Notes under the pieces: generated by a model
What the model saw: the letters and a program-made list of their open reading frames with translations, nothing else
Database searches by the model: none
What the model was told of the DNA's origin: nothing
NCBI GenBank assembly: GCA_963788125.1
Contig: CAWBFN010000001.1
Span: forward strand, 1,488,001 to 1,552,000
DNA: 64,000 bases
Direction: 5' to 3'
Origin: Bog-473 sp963788125
Lineage (GTDB): Bacteria > Actinomycetota > Acidimicrobiia > Acidimicrobiales > RAAP-2
Program-made: the position numbers and the translations under genes
Shown: positions 1-8,095 of the stretch, piece after piece
Layout: every line of letters starts with the position of its first letter
Position numbering within the stretch: position 1 is the stretch's first letter

Positions 1-1
1 C

Positions 2-2224
2 GAGGCCGCGACAGGCGACGAAGAATGGTCGACTGCGCTTCCTGGGCAGTACGCGTTCTCCTCGCCTCCCACTGCAAGCGGAGGAGTGGTCTATGTCGGC
101 GGTGCGGGTATAGGCGGCACGTTGTATGCAGTCGACGAAACCAACGGGAAGCTTCTTTGGACGGGATCGGTGGCAAACGGCGACCAAAGCTCACCTGCGG
201 TCAGCGACACGGGTGTCTACGTCTCATACGCCTGTGAGCAAACGTACGACTTCGCGCCTACGACGGGAGATCTGATCTGGCAGCACGCAACGGACTGTGA
301 AGGAGGCGGAGGCCGCACTCCAGTCCTGTCCAACGGAAATCTCTATGTACGAGACAGCGCGGGCATGAGTCCCGTCGTCCTGTCAGCGTCTACGGGTGCA
401 CAGCTCGGGAGTTTCTCCTCGGCGACAGCTCCGGCCTTTGACAATGGCCTTGAGTTCACGATGGAACAAGGAACTCTGGCGGCCATCCAGGCCTCGACGG
501 GGACGGAGGTCTGGAGCCAGACGGGAGACGGATCGCTCGACTCGGCTCCCATAGTCGTCGGGGGCAGCGTGTACGTAGGTGGCAGCAGCGGACTGGTGGC
601 TTCGTTCAACGAGAACACCGGTGTTGAGACCTGGTCGGCCAATGCCGGGTCCCCGATCTTGGCCCCCGATGAGCAAAATTTGAGCGACGAGCTGACCGGT
701 CTCGGCGCTGGCGATGGGCTGCTCGTCGTGCCAGCCAGCGACACACTCGTGGCCTTCGGCGCGCCGACGACGCCGTCGGCGCCGACGATCGACTCGGCCA
801 CGCCTGGCAACGATTCAGCCACGGTGTCGTTCACGGCTCCGGACTCCGACGGCGGCAGCCCGATAACAAGTTTCACGGTGACCGTTTCGGACCTCACCAA
901 CCCGGCGAACGGCGGGCAGGTGGTCAGTGGATCAAACAGTCCCCTTACGGTCTCTGGTCTCACCGGGGACTCGTACACCTTCACGGTGACGGCCACCAAT
1001 GCGGTGGGCACCGGACCGGCATCGAGCCCTTCGAACGCGGTGACACCGGTCACTCCCCCCGCAGCGCCGACGATCGGCACCGCGACGCCTGGAGACGAAT
1101 CAGCCACGGTGTCGTTCACCGCCCCGGTCTCCGACGGCGGCAGCCCGATAACAAGTTTCGCGGTAGACGCCTCGGACCTCACAAACGCGGCACGTGGCGG
1201 CCAGATGGCCAGCGGATCGGTCAGTCCCCTCACGGTCTCAGGTCTCACTGATGGCGACTCCTACACTTTCACGGTGGTCGCGATCAACGCGGCGGGTAAC
1301 GGACCGGCATCAGGCCCCTCCAACGCAGTGACTCCGGTTGCAGCAAGTCCACCCCCCTCGGCCGCGCCGTCGGCCGCGCCGTCGGCCGCGCCCTCGGCCG
1401 CGCCGTCGGCCGCGCCGTCGCCCTCACTGACGCCCCAAGACGAACACGGCTACTGGCTGGTCGGCTCCGATGGGGGAATCTTTACGTTCGGTAATGCCCA
1501 GTTCTATGGGTCGACGGGTAATATCCATCTGCAGCGGCCAGTGGTAAGCATTACCCCCACCGCAAATGACGGGGGCTATTGGCTCGTGGCAAGCGACGGC
1601 GGCATCTTCACCTTCGGTGACGCCGGGTTCTATGGCTCAATACCGGGGTTGGGCATTGCGCCTGCCGGATCAGGATCACCCCACAGCCTCAACGCACCGA
1701 TCGTGGGCATGGTACCCACTGCCGACGGCGGGGGTTACTTCATGGTGGCTTCAGACGGAGGGGTGTTCACCTTTGGCGACGCCAAGTTTGAAGGGTCGTG
1801 TCCATCCATCGGCGGGTGCGCCGGTGGCGCAGCCGTAGCCGTGATGCCTGACGCCACCGGTAATGGCTACTGGGTGGTCACTGCCGGCGGCGATGTGCAG
1901 CCCTTTGGTGACGCTCCCTCTCCTGGAGAACCGGCCGTACCGGGAGTTGTTGCGGCCGTGCGGAGTAGCGACGGCGAGGGGTACTACCTCCTCTACTCGA
2001 ATGGCGTGGTCTACAGCGCTGGAGATGCCGTGAACTACGGCAATGCGACAGGCGTGGTCGGAGGGTACAACCCCGCCACGGCCATCTTCACCACCGCTGA
2101 TGGCAAGGGGTATTGGATCGTGGCAGCCAACGGATCCGTGATCACCGCGGGTGATGCACCCTACGAGGGCGGCGCCAATAGCCTGCACCTGAACGGCAGC
2201 ATCATTGCCGGGACGGGTTGGTAG
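2..2224 (+). CDS. Secreted PQQ-propeller / FN3 / GYWLV-repeat protein (5' end missing)
   Basis: The frame is open from the window edge, so the N-terminus and any signal peptide lie outside. The first 250 or so visible residues carry repeated blades of the type GGSVYVGG...TGVETW and TGTEVWSQ, typical of PQQ-like beta-propellers. Two fibronectin type III domains follow (each begins APTI and ends SNAVTPV), then an Ala-Pro-Ser linker, then a C-terminal array with GYWLVGSDGGIFTFGNAQ and degenerate copies down to the stop. The architecture is that of an extracellular, probably surface-associated protein; ligand and role are unknown. The same C-terminal repeat recurs in the SpoIID-type protein at 42624-44781. 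No enzymatic motif is seen. Confidence 0.85.
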   Translation, partial: EAATGDEEWSTALPGQYAFSSPPTASGGVVYVGGAGIGGTLYAVDETNGKLLWTGSVANGDQSSPAVSDTGVYVSYACEQTYDFAPTTGDLIWQHATDCEGGGGRTPVLSNGNLYVRDSAGMSPVVLSASTGAQLGSFSSATAPAFDNGLEFTMEQGTLAAIQASTGTEVWSQTGDGSLDSAPIVVGGSVYVGGSSGLVASFNENTGVETWSANAGSPILAPDEQNLSDELTGLGAGDGLLVVPASDTLVAFGAPTTPSAPTIDSATPGNDSATVSFTAPDSDGGSPITSFTVTVSDLTNPANGGQVVSGSNSPLTVSGLTGDSYTFTVTATNAVGTGPASSPSNAVTPVTPPAAPTIGTATPGDESATVSFTAPVSDGGSPITSFAVDASDLTNAARGGQMASGSVSPLTVSGLTDGDSYTFTVVAINAAGNGPASGPSNAVTPVAASPPPSAAPSAAPSAAPSAAPSAAPSPSLTPQDEHGYWLVGSDGGIFTFGNAQFYGSTGNIHLQRPVVSITPTANDGGYWLVASDGGIFTFGDAGFYGSIPGLGIAPAGSGSPHSLNAPIVGMVPTADGGGYFMVASDGGVFTFGDAKFEGSCPSIGGCAGGAAVAVMPDATGNGYWVVTAGGDVQPFGDAPSPGEPAVPGVVAAVRSSDGEGYYLLYSNGVVYSAGDAVNYGNATGVVGGYNPATAIFTTADGKGYWIVAANGSVITAGDAPYEGGANSLHLNGSIIAGTGW
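1358..1417 (+). repeat. Five tandem 12-bp units encoding Ser-Ala-Ala-Pro linker
   Basis: Five near-identical copies of a 12-base unit (tcggccgcgccg) lie inside the first CDS and encode the flexible linker between the FN3 pair and the GYWLV repeat array. A perfect 12-bp register keeps the reading frame, so copy number can vary by slippage without breaking the protein. Confidence 0.85.
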
Positions 2225-2239
2225 ATAAAGGAGCCGAGC

Positions 2240-2368
2240 GACCGATGCTTCCGGTCCTCAGCGTGGCGTCGCTGACGGACAACTCTGCCGTCACTCCTTC
2301 ACCAGCTCACCGGCCAGCATTCGCTCACCGATTTGGTGCCGAAACTCGCTCGAGTAGCGGAAGGGCAT
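2240..2368 (-). pseudogene. Remnant of IS3/IS911-type transposase OrfA (N-terminus)
   Basis: On the minus strand an AGGAGG site precedes an ATG at 2368, and the product begins MPFRYSSEFRHQIGERM, close to the usual OrfA start (YSPEFRR-type helix). The frame stops after LVKE, but a neighbouring frame continues with TAELSVSDATLR, matching the expected HTH region (VKELAAELGVS-type). The piece is therefore a frameshifted, truncated IS orfA with no visible OrfB or terminal repeats. It sits between the end of the first gene and a tRNA-Gly fragment, consistent with an insertion hot spot. The family call rests on sequence resemblance only. Confidence 0.5.
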
Positions 2369-2438
2369 GACTACCTCCTGGTAGACATGGCCAAATTCTC
2401 ACAAACGTGGTCCACTTTTTTGGGATCAAGGTCAAACA

Positions 2439-2463
2439 GAGCGGAAGACGGGATTCGAACCCG
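2439..2463 (-). repeat. 25-bp copy of tRNA-Gly 3' end (possible old att site)
   Basis: 25 bases are identical to the T-arm/acceptor part of the intact tRNA-Gly at 31125-31199, in the same orientation. Beyond position 2463 the match stops, and no full tRNA can be folded. Such fragments are what integration into a tRNA 3' end leaves behind. The rest of 2464-2681 holds no gene I can support. Confidence 0.6.
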
Positions 2464-2682
2464 AGTACCTTGCTCACCAAGCGATCGGGCGGCGACGAGG
2501 ATGCCCCCCCATGTTTGGACCCTTCAATGTAAACAAGCGGCTGGTGCCGACCACACTCGCCAACTGGCTGCGGGTGGCGAGGCCGGCACTGTCGTCACGG
2601 CGGCAGCGCAGTTGTCCGAGGCCCTTTTAGTGCTGGATGCCGCGCGTTGAGGTCGGACGAATGATTGAGGTCAGGACCCACA

Positions 2683-2693
2683 TTTAGTGCTAA
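2683..2693 (+). promoter_or_regulatory. Putative operator of the B12-type regulator (autoregulation), overlapping a -10-like element
   Basis: The 11-mer tttagtgctaa is found here in inverse orientation to the copy at 7924-7934 in the divergent promoter of the regulated genes. It overlaps a -10-like taatct at 2691-2696, and the nearest start codons are GTG 2706 and ATG 2730, so binding here would block transcription. A partial match (tttagtgct) at 2626-2634 may be a second half-site. Confidence 0.6.
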
Positions 2694-2729
2694 TCTGAGC
2701 GGACGGTGCTTGCCCCAGAAGGGACGGAC

Positions 2730-3563
2730 ATGGCACGCCAGCCGCTGACACTACCGCAGGCTGCTGAAGAGCTCGGCGTGCACTACATGACCGTCTACCG
2801 CTATGTCCGAACGGGCCGGTTACCGGCCACACGGACCGGAGGCAGCTGGCAGATCGACCCGGACGACCTCAAGCTCGTGCGGCGTCCCGAAGCTGGTGGT
2901 CGGCGCCGACGGCCGACCGGCCCGGAACCGTCTCGGGCGCGGCTGGAGGCCCGTCTCATCGTCGGCGACGAAGGCGGTGCATGGGCCCTCCTCGAGGCGG
3001 CGCTGTCCTCGGGGATGACCCCTGAGGACCTACTCCTCGAGCTGATAGGACCGACGCTGGTCGCCGTAGGGAGTCGCTGGGAGCGAGGCGAGCTCTCGGT
3101 CGCCGACGAACATAGGGCGAGCGTTGTCGTCACCCGCCTCATCAGTCGACTCGGCGCCCGGTTTGCTCGCAGGGGCGTGAAGCGAGGAACCGTAGTCCTC
3201 GCCGCTCCCCCCGGTGAGCTCCACGCCCTGCCCGTCGCCATTACCGCCAATCTGCTGCGCTGGCGAGGCTTCGACGTAATGGAGCTCGGCGCCGACACTC
3301 CGGCCGAGGCGCTCGCCGAGGCGGTGGCTGGCCAGCCGGACCTCGTGGCCATAGGCATGGCGTGCACCTCCAGCGGCGCCAACCGCGTTCGTCGAGCCAT
3401 CACTCTGGTCCGTCGAGTGGCCCCAGGCGTACCGTTCCTTCTGGGCGGGGCCGCCATCGCCAACGAGGATCACGCCCGCCGACTAGGCGCTGACGTTTTC
3501 ACGGGGAGCCGGGCCGATGCGGTCGTCCGGGCAGTCGAGGCCATCGTCGGCGAGCCAGGCTGA
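2730..3563 (+). CDS. litR: B12-binding MerR-type transcriptional regulator (LitR/CarH-like)
   Basis: 277 residues. The N-terminal 50 residues form a helix-turn-helix of the MerR/excisionase type (LTLPQAAEELGVHYMTVYR). Residues 75-150 match the helical cap of cobalamin photoreceptors, with the diagnostic W-x9-EH (W117, E127, H128). Residues 155-275 form the Rossmann B12-binding domain with E163-L-H165; H165 would be the lower axial cobalt ligand, while the usual Gly three residues later is Pro. Members of this family repress genes in the dark when bound to adenosylcobalamin and release DNA in light. ATG 2730 is chosen because AGAAGGGA lies just upstream; a leaderless GTG at 2706 is possible. 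The gene converges with and overlaps the desaturase by 81 bp. Neighbouring photolyase and lipid genes fit a light regulon. Confidence 0.85.
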   Translation: MARQPLTLPQAAEELGVHYMTVYRYVRTGRLPATRTGGSWQIDPDDLKLVRRPEAGGRRRRPTGPEPSRARLEARLIVGDEGGAWALLEAALSSGMTPEDLLLELIGPTLVAVGSRWERGELSVADEHRASVVVTRLISRLGARFARRGVKRGTVVLAAPPGELHALPVAITANLLRWRGFDVMELGADTPAEALAEAVAGQPDLVAIGMACTSSGANRVRRAITLVRRVAPGVPFLLGGAAIANEDHARRLGADVFTGSRADAVVRAVEAIVGEPG

Positions 3564-4478
3564 CCAACGTCCGCTTTCGGACCTGGTGACCCCGTGCCGT
3601 CTGGTCGCAACCCAGGAGGACGGCCGCCGCAGGTCTGATGCCAGTCCGAGTGCGGAAAGTGCTCGGATTCCCCACCATGTCGGATCGAACTCGAGGGGCG
3701 CGATCCCCTGCCGGGCACTGCGCGGGAACCGGTGGTGATTGTTGTGCCAACCCTCCCCCAGGACCATGACCGAGATCCACCAGTTGTTGCGGCTGGCATC
3801 GGGCGTGTCGAAACGTCGTCTCCCGAACCGATGTGCGAGCGAGTTGACGGCAAACGTGGAGTGGTAGAGGAGCACGGTGGGGATCACGAATCCCCACACC
3901 ACCAACTGGAGCCCCGAGGTGCTCGATTGCGGGGCGACGTGAGCTAGCGCGACACCGGCGGCGAACATCGCGGCGATGGCTGCAGCTGGTGCCACATGCT
4001 CGAAGCGGTCCAAGAGTCGAAGCTCGGGGTAGGTCGCCAGGTCTTTGACCGAGCTCAGATCGGTGTCGGCGTTCTCCCGATCGAAGATCCACAGGACGTG
4101 GCTGTACCAGAATCCGCTCACCACCGGCGAGTGCGGGTCGCCCCGTCGGTCCGTGCTGCGGTGGTGGGCACGATGGTGCGCCACCCACCACAGTGGTCCT
4201 CGCTGTGCGGCCGCAGCGCCGAGAATCGCGCCAGCGAGCTGCACGGCACGGGGGACCCGGAAGGCCCGATGTGAGAAGCACCGGTGGTAGAAGGCGGTGA
4301 TCCCGAAGGCACGCGCGGCGTAGGACACGACAGCCACACCCAAAGCCACTGGACTCCACCCGACGACCACGACACCGAGCACCGCGACATGGACGAGGAG
4401 GAATGGGATCCCGAGCCGCCACGAACGGCCTCGGCGCGACCCGGACAGGCGCCCTGTCGTCACCGCCAGGGTCATCAC
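3483..4478 (-). CDS. Membrane fatty-acid/acyl-CoA desaturase
   Basis: 331 residues with the three histidine boxes of integral-membrane di-iron desaturases: HRCFSH, HRAHH and HNNHH (in WHNNHHRFP), separated by hydrophobic segments. Such enzymes introduce a double bond into acyl chains at the membrane, using two iron ions and an electron donor. Start GTG 4478 (or ATG 4475) overlaps the stop of the upstream methyltransferase, so the two are translationally coupled and form the end of a four-gene operon. The C-terminus overlaps the convergent regulator gene. In this setting it could act on the same acyl chains as the methyltransferase, or as an oxygenase-like variant; substrate and position are unknown. 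Confidence 0.85.
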   Translation of the reverse strand: MMTLAVTTGRLSGSRRGRSWRLGIPFLLVHVAVLGVVVVGWSPVALGVAVVSYAARAFGITAFYHRCFSHRAFRVPRAVQLAGAILGAAAAQRGPLWWVAHHRAHHRSTDRRGDPHSPVVSGFWYSHVLWIFDRENADTDLSSVKDLATYPELRLLDRFEHVAPAAAIAAMFAAGVALAHVAPQSSTSGLQLVVWGFVIPTVLLYHSTFAVNSLAHRFGRRRFDTPDASRNNWWISVMVLGEGWHNNHHRFPRSARQGIAPLEFDPTWWGIRALSALGLASDLRRPSSWVATRRHGVTRSESGRWSAWLADDGLDCPDDRIGPAPRENVSA

Positions 4479-5782
4479 CGGGCGCGGGTCCGAAGCTCAC
4501 CGCGCCAGGCAGGCTTCGCCAACACGAGCTGCACGTCGCTCACATGGCGCTCCAAGAACGACGCCTCGCAGTAGGCGAGGTACAGGGCCCACAGACGCCC
4601 GAACTCCGGTTCGACCCCCAGGCGCTCGACCGCGGGCGCGTGCTCCGCGAGGTTCGCCGCCCAGCGTCGCAGTGTTTCGGCGTAGTGCCGGCCGATGTCC
4701 TCCAGGTCGATGATCCGCAGATCCGTGGAACGGGTGAGCGACGCGTTGATGGAGCTCACCGAGGGGATACAGCCCCCGGGGAACACCATGCGGCGGACGA
4801 AGTCCTGGTGTCGTTTCGCTCGTTCGAAACTGCGATCGTCGATGACGATGGCCTGCAGGACCGCCAGCCCGTGGTCGGCGAGCAAGTCGGCGCATGCCGC
4901 CATGAATTCGTCGTGGTGACGCCAATCGACGGCCTCAATCATCTCGACGGAGATCAGCCTGTCGAACCGACCCCGCAGGTCACGCCAGTCGTCGCCCAGC
5001 ACCGTCACACGATCGGCCAGACCGGCCTCGGCTACCCGCTTGGCCACGAAGGTCCTTTGGGCCTCCGAGATGGTGGTAGTGGTCACCCGGCATCCGTAGC
5101 GCTCGGCTGCGTGCAGGGCGAATCCACCCCAACCCGACCCGATCTCGACCACACGGTCGTCGGGCCGCAGGTCAAGCTTGGCGCAGAGCCGCTCGATCTT
5201 GGTCTGCTGGGCTTCACCCAGAGTGGCACCGGGGTGCTCGAACACCGCGCAGGAGTAGGTCATGGTCTCGTCGAGCATCAGCTCGAAGAAGTCGTTGGAC
5301 AGGTCGTAGTGCGCCCGCACGTTGCGGCGGTCGTCGGCTTTACCAGGTGCCCTCAGGCGCGCCGGCACGTCGAGCACCATGCTGGCGGTGTGGCCCAGGC
5401 CATCCAACCGGCTGCGCAGAGAACGAGTCCGACGGAACAGGATCTGGACCAAGGTGGTGAGGTCGTCGGCATCCCACCACCCGGCAACATACGACGACCC
5501 GAGGCCCACCGAGCCGGAGCGCAGCAACGCTCCGTAGGCTCGCTGGTCGTGAACCGTGACCCTCGCGAGGGGCTCCCCGGCACCCAGTTGGAGTGTCCGC
5601 CCGGCCTCGGTGATCTCGATCGAGCCTCCTGGGCCGCGGGCCGCGGTCGCAAGCAGCACGCGCCGGGCGACCGGCCTCAGCCTGGTCGAGGACCGGCGGG
5701 GCGCGCTCTGGCCTAACAGTCCGCTGGCGGAAACGGGACGCCCCGGTCCGTTGTTCACCGGCGATGGCTGCGACTGTGACAC
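4475..5782 (-). CDS. Cyclopropane/methyl fatty-acid synthase family SAM methyltransferase
   Basis: 435 residues from GTG 5782, which has AGGAG 8 bases upstream; an earlier GTG at 5791 overlaps the DUF1365 stop but lacks room for a ribosome site. The SAM motif VVEIGSGWGGFAL lies near residues 211-223, preceded by HYDLSNDFFELML and YSCAVF, and followed by SVEMIEAV and YCEASF, all typical of the Cfa/Mycolic acid cyclopropane synthase family. These enzymes add a methylene or methyl group to the double bond of phospholipid acyl chains. It is downstream of a flavoprotein and DUF1365 gene and coupled to a desaturase, so the product may be a cyclopropane, 10-methyl or furan fatty acid; sequence alone does not decide. 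Confidence 0.88.
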   Translation of the reverse strand: MSQSQPSPVNNGPGRPVSASGLLGQSAPRRSSTRLRPVARRVLLATAARGPGGSIEITEAGRTLQLGAGEPLARVTVHDQRAYGALLRSGSVGLGSSYVAGWWDADDLTTLVQILFRRTRSLRSRLDGLGHTASMVLDVPARLRAPGKADDRRNVRAHYDLSNDFFELMLDETMTYSCAVFEHPGATLGEAQQTKIERLCAKLDLRPDDRVVEIGSGWGGFALHAAERYGCRVTTTTISEAQRTFVAKRVAEAGLADRVTVLGDDWRDLRGRFDRLISVEMIEAVDWRHHDEFMAACADLLADHGLAVLQAIVIDDRSFERAKRHQDFVRRMVFPGGCIPSVSSINASLTRSTDLRIIDLEDIGRHYAETLRRWAANLAEHAPAVERLGVEPEFGRLWALYLAYCEASFLERHVSDVQLVLAKPAWRGELRTRAR

Positions 5783-5787
5783 GTCGA

Positions 5788-6627
5788 TCACTCCTTTGCG
5801 CCCGGACGAGGACGCGCCTCGCGGTACGGGGTCGAACGCTTGGCCGGCCGAACCGGGTGGCCGTGGAAGGGCGCCCCGCGTAGGCGCAGGCGCGCCGCCT
5901 GAGCGTAGATGCCCGTCGAGACGCGGTGGGTGAGCGCCGGGTAGGTCCAGAGCAGCCGCTGGAGCGCTCGACGATCGAGCGTCCGGCGGCGCAGGGACAA
6001 GGTGGCCCCCAGGAGGTGCTCGTCGCCACGCATCACGTCGAAACGGACGACGAGGTGTTCGCCGGGAGCGCTGTACCGAAGCACGTAGTCGACGTCCATC
6101 GGCAAGAAGGGCGACACACGCATGGTCTTTGCGAATCGATGGCGCCCCGGTGCGCCCACCACGTAGGAGCACCGCTCGTGCCAGGGGGTGTTCTCGACCT
6201 CGGCGACGAGCGTCTCGATGGTGGTGCCGTCACCACCGGTGCAGAAGTACAAGCTGATGGGGTTGAAGAGCCAGCCCCATGTGCGCAGGTTCGTCAACAG
6301 CCCGACCCGCCCTATCGGGCGGCGACCGGTGCGCTGCTCGACGAGGTCGCGGACTGCCTCGTCCAACGGCACCGTCGGATCCCCGAGGAAGTCGGCACGC
6401 CGGAACCACACCGGCGCGAGCCGGCGGCCGGACCACAGCGGATGCAGCCCGGTCACGGCGTCGATCTCCGCCAGCTGCAGGAGGGGCATGGCGACGCGGT
6501 AGGAGAACTCGTGGCTGACCCCCGGCCCGAAACGACGGTGGCGCAGCGTCCCCTCGTAAAGAGCGCTCCGCAACTCGGGCCCGCCTCCAACCGATGTCTC
6601 CGGCAGGCCGGACGGGAGCACCGTCAC
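5788..6627 (-). CDS. DUF1365 family protein
   Basis: 279 residues with the conserved DUF1365 blocks FNPISLYFC, EVENTPWHERCSYV and KTMRVSPFLPMDVDYVLRY. The biochemical role of DUF1365 is not established; the family is repeatedly found between an amine-oxidase-like flavoprotein and a cyclopropane synthase-type methyltransferase, exactly as here, so a role in acyl-chain modification is inferred. GTG 6627 overlaps the stop of the upstream flavoprotein by GTGA, and its own stop is 6 bases from the next start, giving one tight operon. Confidence 0.85.
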   Translation of the reverse strand: MTVLPSGLPETSVGGGPELRSALYEGTLRHRRFGPGVSHEFSYRVAMPLLQLAEIDAVTGLHPLWSGRRLAPVWFRRADFLGDPTVPLDEAVRDLVEQRTGRRPIGRVGLLTNLRTWGWLFNPISLYFCTGGDGTTIETLVAEVENTPWHERCSYVVGAPGRHRFAKTMRVSPFLPMDVDYVLRYSAPGEHLVVRFDVMRGDEHLLGATLSLRRRTLDRRALQRLLWTYPALTHRVSTGIYAQAARLRLRGAPFHGHPVRPAKRSTPYREARPRPGAKE

Positions 6628-7874
6628 AGCGTGGCCCCCAGCGCACGGCAGGTCTCGACCGCCGCGCGTACCCCGTCCTCGTGGAACCCGTACCCCCAGT
6701 AGGCACCGCAGAACCAGGTGCGCCGAACGCCGTTGATCTCTCCCTGGCGCCGCTGAGCTCGGACCGCCAACGAGTCGAGAATGGGGTGGGCATAGTCCAT
6801 GCGGGCGAGCACCCGCTCGGAGTCGATGGCCTCGTCCTGGTTGAGGGTTACGAGCACCGGCGTGGTCGACGGGATGCCCTGGAGCTGGTTCAGGTGGTAG
6901 GTCAGCGTTGCCTGATCCGCATCGGGCCGGAGCCGATGGTAGTTCCAGCTGGCCCAGGCCCGCCGATGGCGCGGCAAGAGCCTGGTGTCGGTGTGAAGGG
7001 TGGCCCGGTTGGGTTGGTAGCGGATGGCACCGAGGACGGTTCGCTCCAACCGGTCGGGATCCGACAACAGATTGAGCGCCTGGTCGCTGTGCGTGGCCAC
7101 CACGGCGTGATCGAACGGCTCGACCCCGCCGGCGCCTACCAGCTCGACGCCCCCCGGCTGCCTGCGGATCTTGTCGATGGGGTTCCCGAGTCGCACCCGG
7201 CCCTCCGCCTGCAAGGGGCGAAGGATGGCCTGGACGTAGGTCTGCGAACCGCCGGTGACGGTGCGCCAGGGCGGCTGGTCACGAAGGCGCAAGAGACCGT
7301 GGCGCTCGAAGAAGCGGGCAAAGGTGGCTGCCGGGATCCCGGTGAACGTCGTCGGGGCCGCCGACCAGATCGATGATCCGAGCGGGATCAGGTACCAGTC
7401 GCGGAAGCCCCTGGACCAGCGGTACGGAGCCATAACCTCCTCGAGGGTCACGCTGTCGGGTGGCGGGTCCTCCAAGAGCCCCCGGGCAAGCCGGTTGAAC
7501 CGGCCGACGTCGGCGAGCATCCTCCAGAACGCGGGTCGAGCGACGTTGCGCCGTTGGGCGAACACCGTCGTCAGCGAGGTGGCTCGCCATTCGAGCCCGG
7601 TGCGCGCGTCCGCGACCCCGAAGCTCATGTCGCTGGGCTGGGTCGCGACGCCAAGCTGGTCAAGGAGCCGGCAGAACAGCGGATAGGTGCGCTCGTTGTA
7701 GACGAGGAACCCGGTGTCGACGTCCACGGTGGCGTCGGAGAGCTCCACCCGGTGCGTGTGGGAGTGGCCCCCGGGGCGGATGTCCGCTTCATAGAGGAAC
7801 ACGTCGTGGCGCTGGCGCAGCAGGTGGGCGCACACCAGCCCCGACACCCCGCTCCCGATGATGGCGATCCGCAT
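6624..7874 (-). CDS. FAD-dependent amine-oxidase-like oxidoreductase
   Basis: 416 residues. The start ATG 7874 has AAAGGAG upstream and opens directly with the dinucleotide-binding motif IAIIGSGVSGL, followed by the GG motif region RPGGHSHTHRVE and the end motif GEINGVRRTWFCGAYWGYGFHEDGV, as in NAD(P)-binding flavoproteins that accompany cyclopropane synthase genes. Homologues are annotated amine oxidases, but the partner genes suggest action on acyl chains (desaturation or reduction of a methylated intermediate). First gene of the minus-strand operon; its promoter shares the 7875-7942 gap with the plus-strand operon and contains the 11-bp operator. Confidence 0.85.
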   Translation of the reverse strand: MRIAIIGSGVSGLVCAHLLRQRHDVFLYEADIRPGGHSHTHRVELSDATVDVDTGFLVYNERTYPLFCRLLDQLGVATQPSDMSFGVADARTGLEWRATSLTTVFAQRRNVARPAFWRMLADVGRFNRLARGLLEDPPPDSVTLEEVMAPYRWSRGFRDWYLIPLGSSIWSAAPTTFTGIPAATFARFFERHGLLRLRDQPPWRTVTGGSQTYVQAILRPLQAEGRVRLGNPIDKIRRQPGGVELVGAGGVEPFDHAVVATHSDQALNLLSDPDRLERTVLGAIRYQPNRATLHTDTRLLPRHRRAWASWNYHRLRPDADQATLTYHLNQLQGIPSTTPVLVTLNQDEAIDSERVLARMDYAHPILDSLAVRAQRRQGEINGVRRTWFCGAYWGYGFHEDGVRAAVETCRALGATL

Positions 7875-7923
7875 GTCGCTCCTTTTGCCGCGAGCCGGCG
7901 GCCCCAGTCGACGGGTGGTTAAT

Positions 7924-7934
7924 TTAGCACTAAA
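7924..7934 (-). promoter_or_regulatory. Operator in the divergent light-operon promoter
   Basis: The element ttagcactaaa is the exact reverse complement of the 11-mer in front of the regulator gene. It overlaps a -10-like taaact (7931-7936) for the plus operon, which would place transcription start near the GTG at 7943, and a taaatt-like -10 on the minus strand, so one bound repressor could silence both directions. Confidence 0.65.
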
Positions 7935-7942
7935 CTGACGCG

Positions 7943-8095
7943 GTGGCCACCTACCGCATGTCCGTCCCTTCCCCCCTACATCCCGCAGAGGTCTTCGAGT
8001 ACGTGTCCACGCTGCTCGAGCCGCTGCTGGGTGCGGCTTTCCGGGGCATCGGCGACCGGGCCGCCGCCGGGCTGCGTGCTGCCCTGGCGGCATGA
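7943..8095 (+). CDS. Small 50-residue protein, possibly an internally deleted SRPBCC protein
   Basis: GTG 7943 opens a 50-codon frame whose stop overlaps the SDR start by ATGA. The first half (YRMSVPSPLHPAEVFEYVS) resembles the N-terminal strand and helix of SRPBCC/START proteins, and the second half (LEPLLGAAFRGIGDRAAAG) resembles their C-terminal helix; the middle about 100 residues are absent. It may be an in-frame deletion remnant kept because it couples translation to the SDR. A start so close to the -10-like element suggests a leaderless transcript. Function unknown. Confidence 0.45.
   Translation: MATYRMSVPSPLHPAEVFEYVSTLLEPLLGAAFRGIGDRAAAGLRAALAA

Noticed and set aside
343..1248. Long minus-strand frame opposite the first gene
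   Set aside because: It mirrors the FN3/PQQ protein and arises from high GC; no start site or family.
2333..2650. Open frame between the tRNA fragment and the regulator
   Set aside because: It translates the tRNA fragment and shows no family resemblance; only its end reads protein-like (TVVTAAAQLSEALLVLDAAR), too little to call.
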